From positions 1 through 20,689 of the forward strand of contig USJF01000005.1 of NCBI GenBank assembly GCA_900554935.1: a DNA stretch of 20,689 bases, read 5' to 3'. Below are positions 7,172 to 15,249 of this stretch, piece after piece. The notes under the pieces are model-generated. The model made no database searches. It saw only the letters and a program-made list of their open reading frames with translations, and was not told the DNA's origin. The stretch comes from an uncultured Porphyromonas sp. (GTDB lineage Bacteria > Bacteroidota > Bacteroidia > Bacteroidales > Porphyromonadaceae). The translations under genes were made by a program, and so were the position numbers. How positions within the stretch are numbered: position 1 is the stretch's first letter; each line of letters begins with the position of its first letter.

Positions 7172-8365
7172 ATGGAAGACCAAGCAGGTATTATCCGAAG
7201 TATCCTAGATACAGACCTATATAAGTTTAGCACCAGCTACGCCTATGCTAAGCTTTTTCCAAGAGCCAGAGGCAAGTTTGCCTTTGTAGATAGGGCAAAT
7301 ACCATTTACCCCAAGGGATTTGCGAGCAAAGTGGAGGAGCAGATCCAAAAGATGACTTCGCTTCGCCTAACAGATGAAGAGGCCGATTTCCTCAATCGTG
7401 AATGCCCCTACATTCCGCCATTTTATATTGACTACCTGCGGGGCTACCAGTTTGACCCAAAGGAGGTAGAGGTACACCAAGATGAGATGGGACACCTCCA
7501 TATCACCGCAGAAGGATTGCTCTACAGGATCACTATGTGGGAAACCCCCATCCTAGCGATTGTCTCCGAGCTATATTATATCGTAACTGGGCAGGAGCCC
7601 GACCTAGAGCATGTGCGGAAGGTGACCATAGAGAAGGCCCAGATCATGAAGGAGCACCAGCTACAAGTATCGCTATTCGGTATGCGACGCCGGTTTAGTG
7701 CCGAAGTAGAGGATACGGTGACGCAACTTCTCAAGGAGTACGCTGGCGAAAGTCTGTATGGCACGAGTAATGTCTACTACGCCATGAAGCATCACTTAAG
7801 GGTCACTGGGACGCATCCACACGAGTGGGTTCAGTTTCACGGTGCTATCTATGGCTACAAGATGGCCAATTATATGGCGATGGAGGATTGGATCAATGTC
7901 TATGATGGCGACCTAGGCACGGTGCTCACCGATACCTATACCACCGATGTCTTTATGCAGAACTTTAGCAAAAAACATGCAATGCTCTTCACCTCTATGC
8001 GTCACGATAGTGGTGACCCCTATGCTTTTGTGGAGAAAGCCATTAAGAGGTACGAAGAGCTGAAGATCAATCCTATGCTGAAGTACATAGTCTTTAGCGA
8101 TAGCCTTACCATCCCTAAGGCGGTAGAAATAAAGCAGTACTGCCAATCTCGGATTCCTGCCACCTTTGGCGTAGGGACCAACCTCACCAATGATGTAGGC
8201 AATGATACGGTACCACGAAACATCGTGATGAAGCTGATAGGCTGCCAAATCTCGCCCCGACAGAAGTGGCATCACTGCATTAAGCTGTCGGACGTGGAAG
8301 GAAAGCATATTGGCGACCCCGAAGAGATAGAATTGGCGCAGAGAACACTCGGAATCGAGATATAA
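7172..8365 (+). CDS. pncB: Nicotinate phosphoribosyltransferase
   Basis: PncB makes nicotinate mononucleotide from nicotinate and PRPP, coupled to ATP hydrolysis, in the Preiss-Handler NAD salvage route; it is cytoplasmic. The 397 residues match bacterial PncB. The N-terminus has the family opening SILDTDLYKFSTSYAYAKLFP. The active-site region reads GTHPHEW with His217 in the place of the His that is phosphorylated in the enterobacterial enzyme (GT-AHEW there). LGTVLTDTYTTDVF, RHDSGDPYAFVEKA and FGVGTNLTND are the phosphate and PRPP-binding blocks. A consensus promoter lies 47 nt upstream and the next gene starts 23 nt downstream, so it heads an operon. No truncation or missing key residue is seen. 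Confidence 0.96.
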   Translation: MEDQAGIIRSILDTDLYKFSTSYAYAKLFPRARGKFAFVDRANTIYPKGFASKVEEQIQKMTSLRLTDEEADFLNRECPYIPPFYIDYLRGYQFDPKEVEVHQDEMGHLHITAEGLLYRITMWETPILAIVSELYYIVTGQEPDLEHVRKVTIEKAQIMKEHQLQVSLFGMRRRFSAEVEDTVTQLLKEYAGESLYGTSNVYYAMKHHLRVTGTHPHEWVQFHGAIYGYKMANYMAMEDWINVYDGDLGTVLTDTYTTDVFMQNFSKKHAMLFTSMRHDSGDPYAFVEKAIKRYEELKINPMLKYIVFSDSLTIPKAVEIKQYCQSRIPATFGVGTNLTNDVGNDTVPRNIVMKLIGCQISPRQKWHHCIKLSDVEGKHIGDPEEIELAQRTLGIEI

Positions 8366-8388
8366 ACCAGAGGATAATATAATATACC

Positions 8389-10392
8389 ATGGAAAACAAA
8401 CAGACTAGAAGAGGCGAACTACCCGAGAATGCGTATCGCCCACTGAAGCAAGGAGAGAGCTACCACCCTGTGGTAGGACCTGAGCAAAATCCTAAGCAAG
8501 CAACTGCATACAGTGTCGGCTGGGGATTGATTATGGCCGTGATATTTAGTGCAGCGACAGCCTATCTCGGACTTAAGGTGGGGCAGGTGTTTGAAGCGGC
8601 CATCCCTATTGCCATCATCGCTGCCGGGCTAACCACAGCGACGAAGCGCAAGGGAGCTCTTCTGGAAAATGTGATGATTCAGAGTATTGGAGCCTCTAGT
8701 GGTGTAGTAGTGGCTGGAGCTATCTTTACCATCCCTGCCATCTATATCCTCAAGGCAAAGTATCCTGAGATGACGGTTAATTTCCTTGAGATATTCATTA
8801 GCTCGCTCCTCGGTGGTGTATTAGGGATACTGATGTTGATTCCTTTTAGGAAGTACTTCGTGAAGGATATGCACGGCCAATACCCATTTCCAGAGGCTAC
8901 CGCCACTACTCAGGTGCTACTGAGTAGCGAAAAGGGAGGTGCACAGGCTAAGCCATTGCTTCTCTCCGGCCTGATCGGTGGTCTTTACGACTTTGCCGTC
9001 TCTACCTTTGGGACATGGCATGAGGTATTTAGCTCTAAGGTACTCTCCTTTGGACAAACCATTGCCAGTAAGGCAAAACTAGAATTCAACATCAATACTG
9101 GAGCTGCGGTGATGGGGCTTGGCTATATCATCGGGCTAAAGTATGCTACTATTATATGTGCTGGCTCGGCACTTGTATGGTGGGTGATCGTGCCTTTGAT
9201 GAACTTGATATGGGGCGGTGATATCATCACCTTTGGAGACCCCAGCATCACACAGTCAATCGGCGAGATGAGTGCCACGGATATATTTTTCCACTACGGG
9301 CGGAATATCGGTATCGGAGGTATTGCTATGGCAGGTCTCATTAGTATCTACAATAATCGTAAGATTATCTCTAGTGCTGTAGGCCTAGCAAGAAGAGAGC
9401 TAAAGCAAAAGGGCAATAACGAGGAGGCCAGCCTCCCACGTACCGATCGTGACATCTCTATGAAGATGGTGGTTTGGGGCATCCTATTGGCACTTGTTTG
9501 CATCGGTATCTTCTTTTACTTCGGGGTAGTACAAGGGGATCTCCTTTGGGCAGTCATTGCTCTGATATTAGTGACTCTAATCGCCTTCCTATTCACAACG
9601 GTGGCAGCAAATGCAATCGCTATTGTTGGCTCCAACCCAGTATCTGGCATGACGCTGATGACCCTTATCGTAGCGAGCGTAGTGCTAGTAGCGGTAGGTA
9701 TGGAAGGACCTAGTGGTATGGTTTCGGCACTAGTAATCGGGGTGGTGGTTTGTACTGCCCTCTCTATGGCGGGTGGCTTTATTACTGACCTTAAGATTGG
9801 GTACTGGCTGGGAACAACGCCAAAGGTTCAACAGAGCTGGAAGTTTCTCGGCACTCTTGTCTCTGCAGCTACCGTTTGTGGTGTGGTAATTCTTCTCGAA
9901 AAGGCCTATGGCTTCTCTGGAGATCACGCTCTTCAAGCGCCACAAGCCAATGCAATGGCGGCACTCATTGAGCCACTAATGACTGGCTCTGGAGCGAAGT
10001 GGTTACTCTATGGCATCGGTGCAGCTTTGGCTCTGATCCTCACTTTTGCCAAGGTGCCTGCACTACCTTTCGCACTTGGTATGTTTATCCCCTTACACCT
10101 TAACCTACCTCTATTGGCAGGTGGATTTATTAGCTGGTATCTAGGTAGCAGGACGAAAAATGAGCAACTCAATAAGGCTCGCCAAGACAAGGGCACTCTA
10201 CTCGCATCTGGCTTTATCGCAGGAGGTGCATTGATGGGTGTGGTGAGTGCGATCCTGAAGCTAGCAGGTGCCGAATTGATGCTAAAAGCATGGCAAGCTA
10301 GCCCATGGAGCCATGTACTGACAGTGGTGATGTACGCTGCTTTATTTAGCTTCCTATTACTTGCTAGTAAAAAGGCGAAGCCCGAAGCATAA
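8389..10392 (+). CDS. OPT-family (oligopeptide transporter superfamily) membrane transporter
   Basis: A 667-residue polytopic inner-membrane protein with roughly 14-16 hydrophobic segments. OPT-family signatures are present: YSVGWGLIMAVIFSAATAYLGLKVGQ near the N-terminus, the GQYPFPEATATT region, and NPVSGMT at about 416-422, the best-known OPT motif. Family members move oligopeptides or metal chelates by secondary transport; the bacterial branch is mostly uncharacterised, so substrate cannot be named. The gene lies between pncB and a polyprenyl synthase with 23- and 19-nt gaps, so it is cotranscribed, although nothing in these neighbours tells what it carries. A short cytoplasmic N-terminal tail (about 40 residues) precedes the first helix. 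Confidence 0.92.
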   Translation: MENKQTRRGELPENAYRPLKQGESYHPVVGPEQNPKQATAYSVGWGLIMAVIFSAATAYLGLKVGQVFEAAIPIAIIAAGLTTATKRKGALLENVMIQSIGASSGVVVAGAIFTIPAIYILKAKYPEMTVNFLEIFISSLLGGVLGILMLIPFRKYFVKDMHGQYPFPEATATTQVLLSSEKGGAQAKPLLLSGLIGGLYDFAVSTFGTWHEVFSSKVLSFGQTIASKAKLEFNINTGAAVMGLGYIIGLKYATIICAGSALVWWVIVPLMNLIWGGDIITFGDPSITQSIGEMSATDIFFHYGRNIGIGGIAMAGLISIYNNRKIISSAVGLARRELKQKGNNEEASLPRTDRDISMKMVVWGILLALVCIGIFFYFGVVQGDLLWAVIALILVTLIAFLFTTVAANAIAIVGSNPVSGMTLMTLIVASVVLVAVGMEGPSGMVSALVIGVVVCTALSMAGGFITDLKIGYWLGTTPKVQQSWKFLGTLVSAATVCGVVILLEKAYGFSGDHALQAPQANAMAALIEPLMTGSGAKWLLYGIGAALALILTFAKVPALPFALGMFIPLHLNLPLLAGGFISWYLGSRTKNEQLNKARQDKGTLLASGFIAGGALMGVVSAILKLAGAELMLKAWQASPWSHVLTVVMYAALFSFLLLASKKAKPEA

Positions 10393-10411
10393 TTTAGTAT
10401 ACCTTATATAT

Positions 10412-11380
10412 ATGAATAAAGAGATAAAAGGTCTAGAGATCGTCCAGGAGGTGATGAGCCACTTGGGTCTGGAGAATAAGGAGCTGAAAAACCTTTATGA
10501 TCCTATGGCCTATATTATGGACTTAGGAGGAAAGCGGATTAGGCCACTGGTGTTGCTACTTTCCTACCAAGCTTATAAGCCCAATGGAGAGGTGGAGGCT
10601 GTAGCACCTGCTATGCGGGCAATTGAATTATTTCACAATTTTACGCTCCTCCACGATGATGTGATGGATGATGCTCCAATACGGCGGGGAAAGCCATCGG
10701 TTTATAAGAAATGGGGCACCAATACTGCTATCCTTTCGGGCGACGGTATGCTAATAGAGGCCTACAAGCATCTAGCACAGCTTTCGCCTGATAAGCTACC
10801 TCATGCCCTTGAGATCTTCAATGGTATGGGGAGTGCGGTTTGCGAAGGACAGCAGTATGATATGGACTTTGAGCAATTACCTCTCAGCGAGATGAGTATG
10901 AGTAACTACCTCGGGATGATACGGCTCAAGACCTCTTACCTATTTTGTGGTGCAGCTTCTCTAGGGGCTTATCTCGCTGATGCCCCTGAGGGCGACAGGG
11001 AGTTGCTTTGGGAGGCGATCGAAAAGATGGGACTAGCCTTTCAGATCAAGGATGATTACCTAGACATCTATAGCAAGCCGGGATTTGGCAAGGTGCAAGG
11101 TGGCGATATTCTTGAGGGCAAACGTACTTGGCTACTTCTATCGGCTTATGCCAAGGATAGCAAGGAGGTACTTGCCGCCCTTGACCTGAAGGAGGATGAG
11201 CAAAAGATTGCTCGGATGACTCAGCTATACAGCAACCTTGGGATTCGCGAAGCGGCCCTTGAGGAGGTGGAGCGACAAAGCCAAGAAGCGACTAGAATAC
11301 TCGACCAGCTATCAGTAGGGAAGGAGCATATTGAGCCTCTTCGTCAGCTATTTCTCAACTTAGTTAAAAGGGAGGTGTGA
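10412..11380 (+). CDS. Polyprenyl (isoprenyl) diphosphate synthase, short-chain type
   Basis: A trans-prenyltransferase that condenses IPP with allylic diphosphates, cytoplasmic. At 322 residues it matches the IspA/IspB family. The first Asp-rich motif DDVMD is at 82-86 within HNFTLLHDDVMDDAPIRRGK; the second, DDYLD, is at 214-218 after FQIKD. GGKRIRPLVLLLSYQA gives the IPP-binding KRIRP. The residue five before the first Asp is Phe77, where long-chain synthases have Ala; a bulky residue there usually limits the product to about C15-C20, so this may be a farnesyl or geranylgeranyl synthase. I start at the ATG at 10412, 19 nt after the transporter gene; an in-frame start at 10361 would lie inside that gene. 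The stop overlaps the next start (TGATG). Confidence 0.92.
   Translation: MNKEIKGLEIVQEVMSHLGLENKELKNLYDPMAYIMDLGGKRIRPLVLLLSYQAYKPNGEVEAVAPAMRAIELFHNFTLLHDDVMDDAPIRRGKPSVYKKWGTNTAILSGDGMLIEAYKHLAQLSPDKLPHALEIFNGMGSAVCEGQQYDMDFEQLPLSEMSMSNYLGMIRLKTSYLFCGAASLGAYLADAPEGDRELLWEAIEKMGLAFQIKDDYLDIYSKPGFGKVQGGDILEGKRTWLLLSAYAKDSKEVLAALDLKEDEQKIARMTQLYSNLGIREAALEEVERQSQEATRILDQLSVGKEHIEPLRQLFLNLVKREV
11371..11375 (+). promoter_or_regulatory. Shine-Dalgarno site of tatD
   Basis: GGAGG lies 4 nt before the ATG at 11380 and only 1 nt before an in-frame GTG at 11377. This spacing decides for the ATG, which overlaps the preceding stop as TGATG. It is one of the few strong Shine-Dalgarno sites in the window. 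Confidence 0.7.
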
Positions 11381-12186
11381 TGATCCCAATCATTGACACG
11401 CACACTCATCTATACTATCAGGACGAGTCGCCACGGCTCGACTTTTCTAAGGATTTGAATGAAGTGATAGCGAGGAGTAAGGCGGCAGGGGTAACCCTGG
11501 CACTTTTGCCCAACATTGACAGTGAGAGCTATCCATTGATGATGGCACTTGCTGAGCGATACCCCGACTATTGCCGTCCAATGATCGGCTTACATCCTAC
11601 GAACATTGATGAGCGATGGAAGAGTGAACTACGCTTTGTGGAAGAGAAGTTGGCTTCGTCAAGTGAATCCTTTATTGCTATTGGTGAGATAGGACTCGAC
11701 TACCACTGGAGTATGGAGTATCAAAAGGAGATGACTGAAGCCTTTAGACGCCAATTGGATTGGGCAGTAGAGTATCATCTTCCAGTGAGTATCCACAGCA
11801 GAGATGCAGAAGAGGAGACCATTGACCTTCTTGCCACCTATCAATCTAAAGGACTCCAAGGCGTTGTCCACTCCTTTGGTGGGGACAAACGACAACTAGA
11901 GCGAGTAAGAGATGAGCTCCCCAACTTTATGGTAGGGGTTAATGGGTCTCTCACCTTTAAGAATAATACGCTCTTCTTGTATCTCAATTGCTTTCCAATT
12001 GAAAGGGTGGTGGTAGAGACCGATGCCCCGTTCTTAGCACCAGTACCCTATAGAGGCAAGCGAAATGAGCCCGCCTTCCTTCTGCAAGTGGTGGATAAGC
12101 TACAAGAGGTATACCAGCTACCGGAAGAGGCTGTGAGGCAACATCTATTGGCTAATTCAAAAAAAATATATAACTTGCACATCTAA
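11380..12186 (+). CDS. tatD: TatD-family metal-dependent DNase/hydrolase
   Basis: TatD proteins are cytoplasmic TIM-barrel hydrolases with two metal ions; characterised members act as 3'-5' nucleases in DNA repair. The 268 residues match the family. Metal-site motifs appear in order: IDTHTH (His8, His10) at the N-terminus, AIGEIGLDYHW (the bridging Glu), VSIHSRDAEEET (His), GVVHSFGG (His) and VVVETDAPFLAP (Asp). The C-terminal GKRNEPAFL is also characteristic. Its start is translationally coupled to the prenyl synthase stop. It is the last gene of the pncB operon; I see no clear hairpin terminator between its stop and the tRNA promoter. The YcfH or YjjV branches of the same family are the alternative names. 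Confidence 0.94.
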   Translation: MIPIIDTHTHLYYQDESPRLDFSKDLNEVIARSKAAGVTLALLPNIDSESYPLMMALAERYPDYCRPMIGLHPTNIDERWKSELRFVEEKLASSSESFIAIGEIGLDYHWSMEYQKEMTEAFRRQLDWAVEYHLPVSIHSRDAEEETIDLLATYQSKGLQGVVHSFGGDKRQLERVRDELPNFMVGVNGSLTFKNNTLFLYLNCFPIERVVVETDAPFLAPVPYRGKRNEPAFLLQVVDKLQEVYQLPEEAVRQHLLANSKKIYNLHI

Positions 12187-12314
12187 ATAACCTGGCACAA
12201 TAATTCATATATTATCAACGAGTTATGAGAGCTAAAGGTGGATAGGAAGTGTGATTAAAATCAAATAAACAGCAAAAAACCGCCCCAAAAGTGGGTAGAT
12301 ACAAAGAAATAGAT

Positions 12315-12322
12315 TAGATTTG
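12315..12322 (+). promoter_or_regulatory. Putative promoter (-7 box) of tRNA-Ser
   Basis: TAGATTTG matches TAnnTTTG and lies 36 nt before the tRNA. No TTTG is seen at -33. No terminator or second promoter is visible between the tRNA and exbB, so it may also serve the Exb genes. Confidence 0.55.
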
Positions 12323-12358
12323 TAGAGGAATTGGACAACGGCCTGTCCGAAGTAAATT

Positions 12359-12446
12359 GGAGAGATGCTCGAGTGGTTGAAGAGGCACGCCTGGAAAGCG
12401 TGTATACGCCTAAAGCGTATCGAGGGTTCGAATCCCTCCCTCTCCG
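12359..12446 (+). tRNA. trnS: tRNA-Ser(GGA)
   Basis: The sequence folds as a class II tRNA: acceptor GGAGAGA with CCTCTCC (last pair A-C mismatched), D-arm CTC/GAG, anticodon stem CACGC/GCGTG around loop CTGGAAA (anticodon GGA, reads TCC and TCT), a long variable arm with TATACGC/GCGTATC-type pairing, T-arm GAGGG-TTCGAAT-CCCTC, and discriminator G. CCA is not encoded (CAT follows). Confidence 0.96.
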
Positions 12447-12505
12447 CATTAATGTAATATGAATAAGAAAGTAATTTATCACTAAACTTAAAAAGAGAAC
12501 TTACA

Positions 12506-13339
12506 ATGAAAAAATTTCTAGCAAGTATCGCACTGTTTGGATTGCTGTCTTTTGGCGCAGCAAACGCAGTCTTTGCACAAGACGAGGCACAGGCTTCCGA
12601 CTCTGAGGTGACTACAGAAGAGGTAGCAGCTCCTGCCGAAGTAGCTGATCCTGTAGAGGAAGTGGTTGCTGAGGATATCCCAGTTGCAGACGAGGGTGGC
12701 TTTCACCAAGCACTTAAGACTAAGTTTATCGAGGGTGGTGCAGAGTTTATGGCTGCTATCGCTATCGTACTTATCCTTGGTCTAGCATTCTGCCTTGAGA
12801 GAATTATCTACCTCAACCTAGCAGATGTTAATAACGAGAAGTTCCTAGACGAGATTGACGCAAAGCTTCAAGCAAATGATATCAATGGCGCTCTTGAGCT
12901 AGCACGTGATACTAGAGGCCCTGTAGCTTCAGTAACTTTCCAAGCTATCAGTCGTATTGATCAAGGCATTGAGGCTGTAGAGCGCTCAATCACTGCTTAT
13001 GGTGGTGTACAGGCTGGTCTACTTGAGAAGAACATGTCTTGGATCACTCTATTTATCGCTACTGCTCCATCACTAGGATTCTTGGGTACCGTGATCGGTA
13101 TGGTGACCGCTTTTGATAAGATCGAGCAAGTAGGTGACATCTCTCCTACAGTAGTAGCAGGAGGTATGAAGGTGGCTCTTATCACCACTATCTTCGGTCT
13201 GATCGTTGCTATGATCCTTCAGATCTTCTACAACTATATCCTATCTAAGTACGAGGGTGTACTCAACAAGATGGAGGATAGCTCTATCACACTTGTAGAT
13301 ACTATCGTAGCTCACCAGGAGAAGTTTGCACGCAAATAA
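12506..13339 (+). CDS. exbB: MotA/TolQ/ExbB proton-channel family protein with N-terminal acidic extension
   Basis: ExbB forms the pentameric inner-membrane channel that, with ExbD, uses the proton gradient to drive TonB-dependent outer-membrane transport. This 277-residue protein has a signal-peptide-like start (MKKFLASIALFG to AQ at about residue 25) and an acidic, Val/Ala/Pro-rich linker to about residue 70. Three transmembrane helices follow, near 82-103, 183-206 and 218-245. TM2 APSLGFLGTVIG has Thr195, and TM3 VALITT has Thr228; their spacing of 33 equals E. coli Thr148 to Thr181. The Glu176 position of E. coli is Val223 here, with Lys222 beside it. It is followed by a 4-TM protein and two ExbDs. 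There is no consensus promoter directly upstream, so transcription may continue from tRNA-Ser 60 nt before. Confidence 0.93.
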   Translation: MKKFLASIALFGLLSFGAANAVFAQDEAQASDSEVTTEEVAAPAEVADPVEEVVAEDIPVADEGGFHQALKTKFIEGGAEFMAAIAIVLILGLAFCLERIIYLNLADVNNEKFLDEIDAKLQANDINGALELARDTRGPVASVTFQAISRIDQGIEAVERSITAYGGVQAGLLEKNMSWITLFIATAPSLGFLGTVIGMVTAFDKIEQVGDISPTVVAGGMKVALITTIFGLIVAMILQIFYNYILSKYEGVLNKMEDSSITLVDTIVAHQEKFARK

Positions 13340-13360
13340 TCACAAAAGAAAGGAAACATT

Positions 13361-13843
13361 ATGGCAGTAAGTAAAATCAGAAAGATTTCTAGCTTTTCGC
13401 TACTTGCTCTAGCCATCCTTACTATAATAGTAACTATCGCTTTCTTTGCAGGAGGGTACATTGACCCTAATGCTGTAAAGCCAGAGCCAAAGTTTACTAA
13501 TGCAATATTCTATCTAATGTACTGCGCACTGGGCGTTACGCTCCTAGCGATGATAGGATTTGCTATTGTGGGATTTGCTAGCAACCTCAAAGACCCTAAG
13601 AGGCGTCGTGCCTCACTCACAGGTCTTGTATCATTTATCGCAATTGTTGTGCTACTAGTGATTACGTATGCCATAGGCTCTACTAATCCTGTATCACTGA
13701 GTTCAGATTTCCAAAAATACAATACAGACTTTTATCTCAAGTTTGCAGATATGTGGCTATATAGCATTTACGTAGTGCTTGGCATCAATATCATTGCACT
13801 TGTAGTATTTGCTATTAAAGGGGCTCTAAGCTCAAAGAAGTAA
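13361..13843 (+). CDS. Unknown 4-TM membrane protein of the Exb cluster
   Basis: A 160-residue protein with four hydrophobic helices at about 12-32, 46-72, 83-107 and 130-156, and a short Lys/Arg-rich N-terminus (MAVSKIRKISS). Positive loops KDPKRRRAS (between helices 2 and 3) and a C-terminal KGALSSKK suggest N-in, C-in topology, with the two other loops outside. I recognise no catalytic motif. It sits 21 nt after exbB and 29 nt before exbD in the same operon. I recall a similar small membrane protein between exbB and exbD in other Bacteroidales, which would make it a candidate accessory subunit of the energising complex. That is an inference from position only. Confidence 0.82.
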   Translation: MAVSKIRKISSFSLLALAILTIIVTIAFFAGGYIDPNAVKPEPKFTNAIFYLMYCALGVTLLAMIGFAIVGFASNLKDPKRRRASLTGLVSFIAIVVLLVITYAIGSTNPVSLSSDFQKYNTDFYLKFADMWLYSIYVVLGINIIALVVFAIKGALSSKK

Positions 13844-13872
13844 GAAGTAACACTTAAAAGAAAGGATTTAAA

Positions 13873-14466
13873 ATGGCACGTGGAAAGAAAAAAGTACCCG
13901 GTATCAATGGGTCTTCAACCGCCGATATCTCTTTTATCATGCTACTCTTCTTCCTACTAACTACATCTATGGGATCAGATAGTGGTTTGGCAAGACAATT
14001 ACCACCATCTGTGCCACCAGATCAACAAGATGTGGCCATTGACGTTAACCGCCGAAATATGCTCCGAGTATTGGTTAATACTCGCGGACAGATCCTTGCC
14101 AATGGCGAGGTGGTGGATCTTGACGGACTACGCGAGAAGGTAAAGGAGTTCGTTCTCAATGAGAATGATCGTGCCGACCTTGCAGAGCGTACAGTGGAGA
14201 CATTTGCCTTGGTTGGTGCACAGAAAGTAACTAAGAACCACGTTATCTCACTGACTAACGATGTGGACACTAAGTATAGTGACTATATCTCAGTACAAAA
14301 TGAGCTTACCAAAGCTTATATGGAAGTGAGAGATATGATGTGCAGGAGGTTCTTTGGTGTATCACTGGAGGATGCTTCAACAGCACAACAAGAGGTAATG
14401 GTAGATATGTATCCTCAGAAAATATCTGAGGCTAACCCAAAAGAGTACGGTAAGAAAAATAAGTAA
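13873..14466 (+). CDS. exbD: ExbD/TolR-family biopolymer transport protein, first copy
   Basis: ExbD has one transmembrane helix carrying the Asp that senses the proton gradient, and a periplasmic domain that works on TonB. Here a Lys-rich N-terminus (MARGKKKVPGINGS) leads into STADISFIMLLFFLLTTSMG, with Asp18 matching E. coli Asp25. The periplasmic part has the ExbD-type strand pattern RNMLRVLVNTRGQILANGEVVDLDGLREKV (about 57-86), followed by an extension to 197 residues, against ~140 in E. coli. The region after about residue 110 continues with a charged helical segment. It lies 29 nt after the 4-TM gene and 12 nt before a second exbD. Confidence 0.93.
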   Translation: MARGKKKVPGINGSSTADISFIMLLFFLLTTSMGSDSGLARQLPPSVPPDQQDVAIDVNRRNMLRVLVNTRGQILANGEVVDLDGLREKVKEFVLNENDRADLAERTVETFALVGAQKVTKNHVISLTNDVDTKYSDYISVQNELTKAYMEVRDMMCRRFFGVSLEDASTAQQEVMVDMYPQKISEANPKEYGKKNK

Positions 14467-14478
14467 CGAGTACACATT

Positions 14479-14949
14479 ATGAGCAGATTTACGAAAGGTG
14501 GCACCCGTGAAGTACCAGAGCTGAATACCATGTCGCTTCCCGACTTGATTTTCGCTTTCCTATTCTTCATTATGATGGTAACCTCAATGCGTGAAGTGAC
14601 TATGATGGTACAGGTTTCACTTCCCCATGCTACAGAACTAACGAAGATGGAGAAGAAGTCACTAGCTACTTATATCTATATGGGTCAGCCACTTCAGATG
14701 TACCAAGATAAGTATGGTACTGAGGCTACAATTCAACTAAACGATAAGTTCGCGACTACAGCTGAGATCTTTGACTATATTGCACAGGAGAAGTCGTCTA
14801 TGTCAGAGGCAGATGCCCCTTATATGACTACTATCCTTAAGATTGACAAAGACACTAAGATGGGTCTTGTAACTGACGTTAAGCAGAGACTAAGAGAGGC
14901 AGATGCACTAAAGATATTCTATAGTGCAGTGAAGGGTGCCAATAATTGA
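14479..14949 (+). CDS. exbD: ExbD/TolR-family biopolymer transport protein, second copy
   Basis: A 156-residue ExbD with MSRFTKGGTREVPELNTM as the cytoplasmic tail, then SLPDLIFAFLFFIMMVTSM, where Asp22 is the conserved transmembrane Asp. The periplasmic domain shows the family strand YIYMGQPLQMYQ and a helix rich in Asp/Lys near the end, LVTDVKQRLREADALKIFY. It differs clearly from the first copy, so two non-identical ExbD subunits may share one ExbB pentamer. Last gene of the cluster, 31 nt before the terminator hairpin; no tonB follows, which is unlike many exb operons. Confidence 0.93.
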   Translation: MSRFTKGGTREVPELNTMSLPDLIFAFLFFIMMVTSMREVTMMVQVSLPHATELTKMEKKSLATYIYMGQPLQMYQDKYGTEATIQLNDKFATTAEIFDYIAQEKSSMSEADAPYMTTILKIDKDTKMGLVTDVKQRLREADALKIFYSAVKGANN

Positions 14950-14980
14950 TACCCATTTATCCTGCCAACACATAAAGGCT

Positions 14981-15016
14981 ACATCGCTCCTACTCGAGTA
15001 GGAGCGATGTTTTTTT
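14981..15016 (+). terminator. Rho-independent terminator of the exb cluster
   Basis: ACATCGCTCCTAC (14981-14993) pairs perfectly with GTAGGAGCGATGT (14998-15010): 13 bp, TCGA loop, then seven T. The 30-nt core is a perfect palindrome. Confidence 0.95.
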
Positions 15017-15207
15017 ATATCCCTCCCTCACACGACATGTTCCAAAAACATTAGTACCAATACAATGGCACTGCGGTTTTAGCATCTTAGTACTGGAGTA
15101 CCGAGGTACTGAAACTATTGCTTTGACCAATAAACCTTATGTTTTCAAGGATGGGTCACACTCATAATACCATAGGTAAGATAGAATAGCCACACTAGGG
15201 GGTGGAT

Positions 15208-15246
15208 AAAAGGAAAGCGTGGTAAAGTGCTAGCACTTCACCACGC
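15208..15246 (-). terminator. Rho-independent terminator of tRNA-Lys (minus strand)
   Basis: GCGTGGT (15217-15223) pairs with ACCACGC (15240-15246); after one mismatch AAGTGC (15225-15230) pairs with GCACTT (15233-15238). On the minus strand the hairpin is followed by a T-rich TTTCCTTTT. It begins 4 nt after the tRNA. Confidence 0.88.
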
Positions 15247-15249
15247 CTG

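Larger units (their letters stand above)
14950..15249. other. 300-nt non-coding region between exbD and tRNA-Lys
   Basis: It holds the exbD terminator at the left and the tRNA-Lys terminator at the right. In between (about 15020-15205) are GTAC-containing short repeats near 15089-15114 and nothing else I can support. Confidence 0.75.

Noticed and set aside
10361..10411. Upstream start for the prenyl synthase
   Set aside because: The added residues lie inside the transporter gene in another frame; the family N-terminus begins at the ATG at 10412.
12275..12300. Terminator hairpin after tatD
   Set aside because: CCCC-AAAA-GTGGG pairs too weakly and has no T-run.
12261..12482. Minus-strand frame with a GRDSNPR segment
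   Set aside because: It is the antisense reading of tRNA-Ser, a well-known false gene.
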